Below the pieces are notes generated by a model. That model saw only the letters and a list, made by a program, of their open reading frames with translations. It ran no database searches and was not told where the DNA came from. From Symbiodinium kawagutii (taxonomy: Eukaryota; Sar; Dinophyceae; Suessiales; Symbiodiniaceae), in the NCBI GenBank assembly GCA_009767595.1, contig VSDK01007166.1:224377-288376 (forward strand): a stretch of 64,000 bases of DNA, given 5' to 3'. Position numbers and translations under genes: made by a program. Shown here piece after piece: positions 50,501 through 62,500 of the stretch (position 1 is its first letter; every line of letters starts with the position of its first letter).

Positions 50501-53500
50501 GCGGGAAGTTGGACTTGCTTTTGGAACAGGAGGTTCAACTTGCTGCTCGGCAGTGGGTGTAGCCGGGGGTGCTTTTGCTGGAGCGGGTATGGTTGCCACA
50601 GAAGTTGGGCTTGCTTTTGGAACAGGGCGTTCCACGTGCTCAATCATCAAAGGTGCATTCTTTGGCCGAGCCATGGCTTTGGGTTCCGGGGTTGCTGGCA
50701 ACGCTTTGTCAGTTGTCATAGCGTTCGCCTCGTTTTGGTGCAAAGCATGGTGCAAAGCAAGCAAATCTGCCACCAACTCATCTTTGTTGGATGTACCTGG
50801 TTTCATTGCAAGCACAGCTGCATGCAAAGTCTCTGCTGTAGTCTTACGTTCGTTGGCCTTGGATTTCAAGAAAGCTCGGAGGCGTCCAGAAGCTGTCGAC
50901 TCTTGAGGTACCTCAAGTCCACTTGGGGCAGGCTGAAAAATTGATGGGGTAGCTGGGGCATGTGGGGTCATTTGTTGCTCAGGTTCACTTGGGGTTTGAT
51001 GGTGAATTGGGGTAGTAGGTGGGTCGAGCTCAGTTGGAGCAGCAGAGGGCATCTCAAATCTTTCAAAGAAGCCAAGGACAGGGGTTTCATCAAAGTCCAT
51101 GTCATGCACACCTCCAAGCGAAACAGGAGCTGCCATAACTGTTGGCGTTTCCTCTTCGCATTCATCGAACATATTGCCCACAAAAGTTCCTGGCTCCTGA
51201 GTTTCAAAAATTTGGGGGGCTTCTGCCACTGGTGACGGGAGTGGTGCTGGGACTCTGTGAGCTTCTGCTGCTGGTACTGGGAGTGTTGCTGGGACTGTGG
51301 CAGCTTCTGCTTCTGGTGCTGGGAGTGTTGCTGGGACTGTGGCAGCTTCTGCTGCTGGTGCTGGGAGTCGGAGTGTTGATGAGACTGTGACAACTGCTGC
51401 TGCTGGTGCGGGCTCGTCAACTCTGGTTGCTAAAGGTTCTGCCAAGGCCTGCAGAGAACACGCTGACTAATTCAACTCTTTTTCAAGCAATGCATGGATG
51501 CGGAAGAAAACACAAAAACCTTTTCATACAGGATAGCAACCAAATCTGAATATATGAGATAGTTTTGACTAGATTTGAATGTAAGAACAATTTCGATCAA
51601 CATTTATGTGTGTGTGTGTGTCGTTTGTTATGTGATTTTTTTAACAGCACGCAGGGTGTTTCAAAAGTTCTGTGTTGGGTGATTTCCATTCAGCTGCACA
51701 TTCATAGTGCCCACCTCACAAGCACGGATCACTGGATGCCTTGCTTTTGCCAGGGACACCTGCAACATGGTACATATGTGACACAAATGTTACTGTGAAT
51801 AAATGGCACATTAGCATGCACAAGCCTGTTGATTGCCGGCAGCATGGGTGTCGGAACTTCCATCAGCAAAGTAACGCTGACCTGACAGGATACAAGCAAC
51901 TACTGTATCATGCACAAGGTTTAATCATTCACTGTGTTCTCATGCATGGGTTTGGGCCCGGGCTAGGCACAGCTTCAGTAACTTCAGCAGGGCTAGCTAC
52001 AGCCGGGTCAAGTAGCTGAGCTTGTAGGTCTTTGATCCGCTTCAACTTCTCCTCCATGCTAAAAGCCAACAAAACTTCCACGTTGGTTCTAAATCTATAC
52101 CATGACCTCAACATGACCTTGGCAAGTTGAATTGATCAGATGCTAATATGCATGAGTCAAGAATCCTGGATCTGGTGCTCAACACCCTGATCAGAGGCGC
52201 TCGTGGAAACTCTCAGCAGGCCTAACCCTGCATCTAATGAGTTTGAGCTCATTAGAAAAGTGTGGTGAAACAGCTTCAAGGAGGCAGAAGCTTTGGTTAG
52301 AGCCAATATTCATCAGGCAACCATCCATGCATTGCACAATATGTGATCCATTGTGATCAGCTTCGATGAAGGCACAGGCAACGTTTCAATTCATACACAA
52401 ACACATATGCAAAGTGGTACACTTTTTTTTTTGCGCGTTTTTGCGGAATTTTGCGCTCGTTTCGCGAAATTTTGCGCCCGTTTCGCGCGACACCCCTTGG
52501 ATCAGCATTGCCTAAAATGGTTCATTTGCAACATTTTTAGTTGTCAACATGGACGTGGTTAATTTGTACGTTGGTAAACATTTCACCACGCAGCAGCTGA
52601 TCACCTTGACGAGTTCAACATATTATATTGCTCTATAAGATTTGGATCCGGGACTTGGGCCAGCAATTCTTTGTTGAACGCTGCCATTTCATCCATCCAC
52701 GAATCAGGGATTCGTGTTTTCGGGTGGTTGTACATGTATGACCAAACTGCGATCAACTCGGCATCATGCCAAGGGTCGCCCAAACATAAGCTGTGGAACA
52801 CCTCCCGGTCACTTTTCTTCATGTCATGGGCTTTGGTTTTTGTCCTGCATGCATGCAAGCAACAAGTTAGTAATACGTGATCGAAGAAAAGGCATGTGCG
52901 CAAAGCCATGCGTGACTAAAGTTGAAAAGTCCTGAGCGTGCAGCTGACTTCTTCAGGAGCATCACGCCAAATCTCGAAGAGTCTTCGTCCAAATGCTGGA
53001 GGGTAAGCCCTAGGTGAAACATATACAATATGACATAAACATAGGTTCTTGGCTGACACAGTTCACTTACACAATCATAAACTAAGCTAAGCACTGGGTA
53101 CGTTTTAAATCTCCCGTCCCACTCCAAGACTTTCCTTGCTTGCCTTACCATGCATGGGCAACTAGTTTCAGATCATGCATGCAAAATTAGAAACCATTCA
53201 CATTTACCAATTAGTCACACGCATGCGAGCAAGCTGAGGGCCAGACGGGCAGTTTTGAACTGCGTGTTCTCCTTCATGATTCTGGCTGCCAACCGGCCAG
53301 TCTCCACCAAGTGGATATGTTTCCAGTTGCTTTTGGCAATCAACCGTTTCGGGGTCGGTCCACCATAGGACATCATCCACCATGATGCCATGTAGGCCTG
53401 AAAACAATGCAAGTACGATATCGAAGTTAAGTACTGGTTTCTGAATGAAACGGATGCAACACACACACGTACTGTATGACCAGAACATGTTGAGACAAGG

Positions 53501-56500
53501 GGCATAGCACACCGTTTCTTGGAGCCACTGCCATCGAAACCACTGAAACAATATGCTTTGCCGGGGTTGTTCGACCACAAAGAAGCCGTGAACAGCGAGG
53601 ACACAAAGAAGGCATAGCACCACCCTCAGCGATACAGTACTGGAATACCAAAGGATGTGTCGATTGGAACCATGCAATGTGTTGGATCAGCTTACTATGA
53701 AGGTTGACTGTTTGATCATAATTTATTCATGGAACCTTGATGCCATCTTGCTTCCGTTGTCCACCATAGTGCGACCAGCCAAGCCAATAGCATTGTTGAC
53801 CACATTGCGCCATGTCGTGCCCCGGGCTGGTAGTCCCCAGCTGGAGCAGTCGATGCCCACAAGGCAGAGGGCTCCCGGACATAGCTTCAAGCAGCTAAAA
53901 ATAGCCACCCTGCAAGCAAGCATCACTTGTTCAGCCATATGAATTGACAACACCCCCAAGACCATGCTACACACACACAGAGGATAAGCATGAAAGTAAG
54001 ATTCTGACAGAAAGCCAGCGCAGCAGTTGATGTCCATCGAGGTAGGCTTACCCTTTTTCTTTCCATAGTCGATATCAAATGCTGCGACGTTCAGCCCATT
54101 TTTTTCCTAGATATTGCACACAGCGCATGTTGGAGAGAAGGAAAACAACTTGTCGATATGTTTTGCAAGCTCAGCAAGACATGCGTGAATACTAAGACAT
54201 TGACCATTGCTTGCTAGCGCTAGCACACCCGCTGAACAGCTCCACAAAATTGAAGTCAGGGTCATCCCAGTGGAAAGAAGGGTTCCACAACATCAGCAGT
54301 ACCTCAAGATCATTTTGCTCAAGTTGAAGCAGGGTACAACAGAAACACCAAGGCCCAGGCAATGCCAATAAATACCTACAAACACAAATTGAACTACACA
54401 AAAAAGACGCAAGAAAAATATGTCATATTCAAAGTGTGGCAGGCTCAAGTTAAAATCATTGATGTGGAATGAGCCAAGCCTTGGGAGCTCGGACATGAGC
54501 AAGCGCGGAGACAAGGGAGCCACGGTCCCAAAAAGGCATGGATTGATAAGACTTTGTAACCCCCACTTTGAGCCTCATCTACCACTAGATCGAGCAGTTC
54601 ACCATCAAAGCTTGTGGAGTTGAACATGCATGCATGCATGACCTGAAATGCGTGAACTGTGTGAAGAGATTCCAAATGCATGGAACATAAGTTCTTGTTC
54701 ACGAATTCATGCGTGACTAGACCAGGCCTTCTAATTCTGCAAGGACATCCCAACTCGCCATCGTGTACCTGGTCGAAAGCAATGGCTGCGTGACCATTGG
54801 TTGGGATATGTTGGGATCGAAGAAAAGTTCAATTCATCCGCTGGCATGCACATATTCAAGCGTCCCCAAGTGACATGGTTGTGATTAGCATGCATGGATT
54901 GAGCACACATTTTTTCTTTCTAAAGCCGTTCAAGCGCAAAAGATGCATTTGGCTGCCAGTCGAAGCAACCTGCACCAGTTGTTGGTAAGTACTAATTATG
55001 TTTTGCTCTGTGCATTCATGAAGCCAATGGTACAGTATCATGAGAATAAAAATCAACATGATTGAGAAACATGCATGCCTCCTGTGGTCCTTGAATGCTG
55101 CAAAGTAGTCCTGCAATCGAAACCGGGCACATTCATTGCATGTCAGAATGCATGCAGAAAACAAAAGCTGAGCACATGCACCCACACACATGTATAAAAC
55201 ATCATTGAACCGTGTCCTCTTCAAGTGTTTAGCCCATCTTTCGCCTCCTCCATGGGGGTTCGGGGTAGTTGTTCCACCAATCCTTCCAGGAGTCCTTGCT
55301 TGCAGAATCATCCTTATTTGCATCCTCGTTTTGCCAGCCTCTCTTTCCAAAATTGTGTTTGCAAGAATCACTGTTCAGGTCTGTGCTTTTGCTTTCTTGC
55401 TTTTTGACGGGCATCGCCTTCTTAGCAATTGGGGGCGGCGGAGGCCACCAAGGGGCCGGTGGGTGTAGCGGCTTTGGAGGCGGTGGTGGGATCCTTGGTT
55501 TGGAGGCCACAGTCGGCAAAGGGATTTCTGAGGAAGAACTGCCAGGAGAAGGCTCTGGGTGGGGCTCTGGCTTCGGTGTTGGGGGTGGATGCTTAGGGGG
55601 TGGATGCTTTGGAGGACCACATGGTCGACCATGCTTGGGAGACTGCTTGGGTCGAGCACCGCAAGCTATTGCTGCTGCTCTTTGCTTCTGCAGCCTGACG
55701 GAACAAAGGGACATACATAAAGCGCAAACACTGTGAAAAATACTTGAAGCAAAACATGCACTGTGAAAAATACTTGAAGCCTTGCAGCATCTGTTTGCTC
55801 CAAACCCTGGTGCAGTTCCTGGGCATGCATGGTCATGCGTGAGCATGCATGAGCATGCGTGAGCAGCATGCATGAACATGCGTGAACATGCGTGAACATG
55901 CGTGAACATGCGTGAGCATGCATGAACATGCGTGAGCATGCATGAACATGCGTGAGCATGCATGAACATGCGTGAGCATGCATGAATGTGGGGTGATGCC
56001 TGACAGGATTTTATGAATGGAGGTATGCATGCAACCCGTCCTGCGCCGGCGTCAAGGTCTCCAGTCGCTGTAGGACTTGCTGAACCTGAAAATCAGCAAT
56101 TGGGTTGCACAAACAAAATCAAAGCAAACAAGCTTGGAAATCAAACTTGATTGAGGCAGGGACTGAAGATTTTTCCTCCTCGTTTGTTGGCATTAAGGCA
56201 TCCTGAGAGCTAAGCAAAAAAAATCCAGTGCAATCCAGGACGACTGGAGCAGTGCAAGTAACATGTGTGACAAGGTTGGCTGTCCTTCAATGGCTACCCC
56301 CATCCACTAGCTTCCCTTTTTTGAGCTAAGTCAGCAGCAACGAAACGAGAAGTCAGGTGTGTTGGTGAAAGCTGCAAAGCATGCACATGCACAATATGAA
56401 ACCGTGACAATCAATTGCTCAGCATCAGCACTCTAAATCTGTTGAACTGCAGTAGGCCATATCAAAAGCAAAGGGCACTTTGCAGCTTCGAGCTCGATGT

Positions 56501-59500
56501 CCAGGTGGTTCAATGTACCTGCAGAGAGAAATTTATATAGATCATGGCGCATATATGTACACAAACAAAGACATAAACCAAACAGTTGTACACTTGCACA
56601 ATGCAGATTTGATGGTGTCAAAGCTCATATTAACAAACAGCAGAAAACCCACATGCACAACTTTTCCCCCACATCAAAGCGTACTCACGTAAGACTCGCA
56701 CATCAGCGGTCACACGAAAGGAACATCCAGAATGGTCACACTCTGGAAAAGCTGCCGGGATCACACGTCGTATGCATGTTTATGCATGACATTCTCACAG
56801 AAAAAGCTATGGAGCAATTCCCCATGCTCCCAGCTTGCAAACATCAAGTTTGCATCATGGCCCATATCACATCACCTTCGTATGTATCACCTTGGAAAAG
56901 TTAGTTGGATTTGACAGAACCCTGAGTAGCATTGAACAACCCAAGCACGACTGAGCATTGAACCGGACTGAAGTTCAAACAGCGAACCCTCAAAGATTCA
57001 GTCAGTATCCGCCCAAGCCTCGGGCCATTGGCTTCAGGAAGCAGTTTATGGATCTTTACATGCATGCACATGGCTGAACAAATGCATAAAGACAGATGCT
57101 GAGTAAGAAACCTTGCGACCTGCAACTTTTGCCTCTTCTTCTGTAGACCCTTCTGCTAGTGCTTGATTTCTGGCATCTCGATATGCTTTGCTTTTGCGGG
57201 CTCTTTGCGCTGCTACCTCTGGGGATGGACGCTTGCGCTTCTTTGTCTCACCTGCTTCAGCCTCGGGAATCTCTCCATCCTCTGGTTCCTTTTCAGCTTT
57301 CTTCACTTTCGCAGCCTGCGCTTTAGCTTTGCCCTTTGCTTTGCTCTTGGGTGCTGTTTTGGCTTTTGCCTTTGCCTCGGCTTTTGCCTTGGCCTTGGCT
57401 TTTGCCTTGGCCTTGGCTTTTGCCTTGGCCTTGGCTTTTGCCTTGGCCGCGGCTTTAGCCGTGGCATCGGCCTTAGCCTTGGCACTTGGCCTTCCACGCG
57501 TGGCCGGGGCATGGTCTGGCATCTTAGCAGCAGCATCTCTCAGCAAGGGTGCGCATTCTTCAGGTGCCTGGTCAGCCTCATGATGGACAGGAAAGGGCGT
57601 GTTAATCACCAGCTATGAATGCCATCAGTGGTGAAATGACATAGAACATCATAGAACTTACATGTCTAGCATGCGTGAAATTGCTGACTAGAAACTGCTT
57701 CACAAAGCTCATACTTTGGTTCGGATGAAGATGGTTCCTCTTCGCATTCAGATGCCTGTGGTTCTTCTTCGCATTCGGATGCCTGTGGTTCTTCTTCGCA
57801 TTCGGATGCCTGTGGTTCCTCCTCGCATTCGGATGCTTGTGCTTCACCTTTGCTTTCGGGTGCCTCTGCTTCACCTTTGCTCTCGGATGCCTGTGCTTCA
57901 CCTTTGCTTTCAGGTGCCTCTGCTTCACCTTTGCTCTCGGATGCCTGTGCTTCACCTTTGCTCTCGGATGCCTGTGCTTCACCTTTGTTTTGAACAATGG
58001 GATTAGGTTCCAAGTAAAGCGTGGGGGATAGACTAGGGCTGCACTCTTCCAAAGCAGCATCCAAACAACGCGGGGAAGGCGACCCCACTTCAGCAGGCAC
58101 ATCCTCAAAGTTCAAGTCACCCTTCAGTTCCAGGTCACTGGGAGGAGCTTCAAAGATCTGAGCTTTTTCTACAGGTATCACAGGTGTTTCTGGTTCAAAG
58201 TCGATGCTTGCCAAAGCCTGGGTCTCCAAGTTGTCAGGACCTTGGCATCAAACACTTATACACACACAGTACACAAGTAAGTAAGTGTACGCATGCATGT
58301 TCAACGTTTGAACCTGAATCTGAGAAGAGGGCAAACAGCTGGAGGCTGCAAGGGGATGACCTTCGGAACCGTTGGCTTTGCCGCTGCTGCTGCTGCTGCC
58401 GCCTTTTGTTCAGCTTGCAGCTCCAGCAAGCGTTCAAGCTCCATCAGCTCTTGCAGTAAGGCTTTTCCTCAAGTTTGCATGTCTATGTGTGATAATTTAG
58501 CGCCAGGTTTTGAAACTGCACATGTCAATGCATGCATGCTGAGACATTCCACATGTATAATTATGAATTGAGATGGGTCACGCTGGGCAGCTTTTGGATT
58601 CGGGACCTTTGCTGGAGTGATCGCAGTGATAACACCTGTCAGGCAACAAGCAAAGGAAACAACAAGGTGATCACAAATCCATATCTATGAAATAGATTAT
58701 ATGGCTTGCCTTCATGTCTTGGAGGAGGTGTTACATAGCTGCAGCCTCACAGTTCAATCATATCATGCTCATGTCATGATCACGTTCACATGTATGCAAA
58801 GAATTCACCATAACAAACTGGGAGTATGACTGCTCGTGGCTGGGCTGGCATCACGTGGAAGACGAGGAACAGGAACAGGAACAGGTGTCTCACGTGCCTC
58901 CTGTGGTTCTGTTGTTGTTCCTGCGATTGCCTTCTCAGTGGGTTTGGGTGCAGCGGTTGGTGCTTCCATCTTCCCCAATTCCTGCATGTTTTCCGCACAC
59001 TTTGAATCAGTTGCTGATCCGCTGGAGTTTGTTGATCTTTCCTCTTCCCTGTCCTAAGGTTTCCATGTTCATGAAGTGAATATGCATGGCATGCATGTGT
59101 TCAACTTGAATGTCAAATCTATGCATGACTTAGTTGGCAGTTTCATGAATGACCTGAGTGCGATTTAAAAATGAAACAGTTGAAATGACAATTTGAGCCA
59201 TACCTGAAAACTAGCATCACTGTCACTATCCGTGGATGCGCTGCTGCTGGAGGATCCATTACCGTCACCTGTCAGCAAAGAAAATGTTGAGGCCCCATCA
59301 TCGAAGTAATCTGCATTTCCACACATGAAAGAAACTTGAGCCTTCCGGCAAGGGAATTCCAGCCAACTCGTAGATCAGCCGAATCCGAGGAGAGCGTGGG
59401 TGATGAGGACGCCTCAGGGAATGCTTAGAACCGATTCCTATCTACAGCTATGGCCATGAAACCACAATAATGCAAGAATGCAGCTTGGATACTTCACAAC

Positions 59501-62500
59501 TCGCGAGAAGGCAAACACCATGCGCATGGTCATCTTGGCATGCAACTTCGTTCTAACACCTTGGTAATCATGCATGGTAAAATCATGCCTAAGTACTTGC
59601 ACCTGAACGTTTGCACATGGCAAAACAAACATGATGCGCACACACGTGCATGTAATGACAGCTATGGTGCTACAGATTTGCGTGTCCCTCGGAAGCTTCA
59701 TGGCAAAGAAGGCATGGGCAGCTTGTTCCATCATGGAAATTGCAGGCCGTGTTCCAAGATGTTTGCAAGCAAGGCCGATTGCTTCAGCATTGGTCTTCAA
59801 ATCACCTGCGTAGGTGAACTCCTGAAACTACCCAAACTAATGACAATGAACAGGCTTAGGGAATGACCTCACATATCTATGCATACAAGTACACCCAATT
59901 GCCTCTTGTGATCTTGCTTTTCTTCTTACCGCTTTTGTCCGGGGGTGTGACGATGCAATGCCGCGATGCCATCGAGCTCACATGCGGATCATTTGCCCAA
60001 GCAGTTGCCAGAAGCGCTGCCTGCTCATAGTGCACCATGATCCTTTCTAGAGTCTAGATCAACAAACTTTGGGCCACTGCTTTGGTCAAGCACTTTCATA
60101 GAAACATGCGCAAACACAAATACACATGCACGCAAACAGACTGAAATTAATGCAGGCACAAACATGCAGCTAACATTGCAGGGGCACTTTGGCTGTATTG
60201 ATCCCACACCTGTGCATGGATATGCATGAATGTTTGCCAAGAAAGAGTGCCTTCTTGTAAAAGATCTGCCTAAATCCCTCAGCAGTCACCGGAGACCACC
60301 GTAATCCTGAAGCATGCATGCACATCATGCACGTTGAAACCAAGTGTCATGGTTCACGCATGAAATTGAAGCTGCCCATATCACCACGCCAGTCCTCCTT
60401 CTGCCATTTGCAGGGCCAAAAGTGAAAACCAGCACTGGTGAGCCCAAAAATCTACAAATGCCAGCGAGAAGTTGAAATCTGGGTTGATCATGCTCATTTG
60501 TTTCATGCTGTGCAATCATAGGCTAAAATGGTACCATGAAAAAAATGTGCTCGTTTCGGATGTTCAACAAGAAATGTGTACGTTTCCAAGAAAGGAGTAT
60601 CAAAACCCTATGTGGTACAAGTTTTTCTGTACCACTGGATGCTCCAGGAAGCTTCGCACACTGCGATCGCACCTGTTTTTTCAGGCCTTGAGCCAAAAGC
60701 GACATGTCTCGCCTTTGACGTGTCATCCTTGTGCAGGGGCCACCCCAGTGACCCTCAAAAGAAAACATGGCTGTGCACTGGGAAGATGTTACCGTAGAAT
60801 TAATCCAATGCTAAAGAAGGGGGACACACCACCTTTTCAGGAAGGAAAATTGCTGGCTCAGGCGCCCGACCAGCAACTTGACATCCCATATCTCCCTATG
60901 AATTCCGAAGTTGGGATGGTACACCGCTGAATGTTGCAGGGAAACCGCAGATGTGAGCATGGGCATGGCCTAAGCTCCGATATGAACGAGCAACCATTCT
61001 GAGGCAACAGTGTCCTTTGCTGGTTGCTACGGGTTAAGTCCCAAATGATTTGTGTTGGTCATTGTCCCTCATCAAGCACTAATTGAGCATTCATCAGCTG
61101 TATCCCCTACTGTATTCCTACACGTAAAAAATCAAACTATCATAACTATCTGATTATAAACCATCAATTGGGCCCATCAAGCCAAGAACTAACTATCACG
61201 TATCAACCAGCCATCAACTAACCATCAATTAAGTGATTAACCACCATTAACCACCATTTAACCACCATTAATCACCCTTAACCCACCATGAACCCACCAT
61301 TACTTCAACCATCACTGATCCCCATTGCCAGGGGCCCCCCTGCTACGCTCTTCGGTGCCACCAGGTCGCATAACTGGGTAAATCCAAGGCGTCCGCCACC
61401 ACGGCGGCAACCAGGTGGGTGAACCTTAGACTGGCCACGGCCACGGCCATACATGGCCCTCATAGGAATCGACCCATAGTGAAATGATATGAACAAATCT
61501 GCATTTGTTTAAAATCAATGATATCATGTCTCTAACAGGAAAATCTATGAAAATCTACGGAGTGAAAATCTAACGATAGGAATCTAATCAGCATGTTGAT
61601 TTTCAACAAACCATATCAAGCTATGGATTTTCAATGATGTATTGGTAGAATATTATTTTGGGCAAAGAATGCAATCAGTATGGAAGTGGAATAGCTTGGC
61701 CAAAACTAACACAAAGAATATATGCAACTTGTAGATTTCCCACGATCGCTTGGTAGATTCATATATCAGGATCATGTATCTGTAGATGTCACCTACGCCA
61801 AACATATTTATATTGGTCAATAAATCATACAGTCATACCAGTTTGCTATGACTAGGAAACCAATCAAAGAATGGCTACGCGTTGCTATCATGCTGCCTGA
61901 CGATGCTTGGTGCCTGGTGACACAGCGAAGCTTCTAATAGCGATGCCAAACGGCATAGTGGCCTCTGTTGTTGCTGCGCTGGCATTATAGCTCTTCGGAT
62001 GGTCCTTACTGGTCATGTACGACACCATTTAACTTGAAAACAAATAATTTTGAAATCACCATCCGAATCACCATCAACCATCACAAAACCATCCGTACTC
62101 ACAAAAAAAGACATTTGCAGTCCAATCAAACCATCACTGAAATCATTCATTCGTTATCCGTTGAACCATCACAAAACCATCCGTTGAACCATCACATGAC
62201 CACTACATAACCCTATCATTTGCCATTTCTCCCCATGAATTTCCCTGGCAAATCCTCCTGTGTTTCCCTGGCCGGGTAACAGGTTGGACCAGCTGTGGGT
62301 CACCATGCGATCCGGCAGACATGGCTGGTCCATGAGCACCAAGGCGGCAGCCGTGCCGGCACCGCGCGACAAGGGGATGATGGCCTGGCCACTCAGCTGG
62401 TGGCATGGACGAGCACCTGGAAAATCCACCGTAGAAATGGCCATTTCTCAATAGATCGATGGTGGTTTCTTAAGACAGGGCGCCCTAAAAATGGCTGGTT

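Larger units (their letters stand above)
34744..60796 (-). mobile_element. 26-kb composite Ty1/copia-type LTR element inserted in intron 3 of gene A
   Basis: Identical 148-bp direct repeats at 60649-60796 (5' LTR) and 34745-34892 (3' LTR) enclose, in minus-strand order, a leader, the intron-bearing gene D, gag, pol and a polypurine tract. The outer flanks share AATTC (minus strand; plus 34739-34743 and 60797-60801), as expected for a 5-bp copia target duplication, if the 3' LTR is taken to end one base later than the repeat (at 34744). Exons 3 and 4 of gene A flank the unit directly. LTR identity implies a recent event. Alternatives: the 60.65-kb repeat is an independent LTR fragment and the AATTC match is chance, or gene D is a second insert in a copia leader. 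Confidence 0.72.

Noticed and set aside
55826-55985. CRISPR-like array
   Set aside because: Units are contiguous 10-bp repeats with no spacers, in a eukaryotic intron.
60649-60796. Treating the 60.65-kb repeat as an independent solo LTR
   Set aside because: Its own two flanks (CCAGG inside, GAATT outside) do not match each other, whereas the outer flanks of the two repeats do. Kept only as an alternative.
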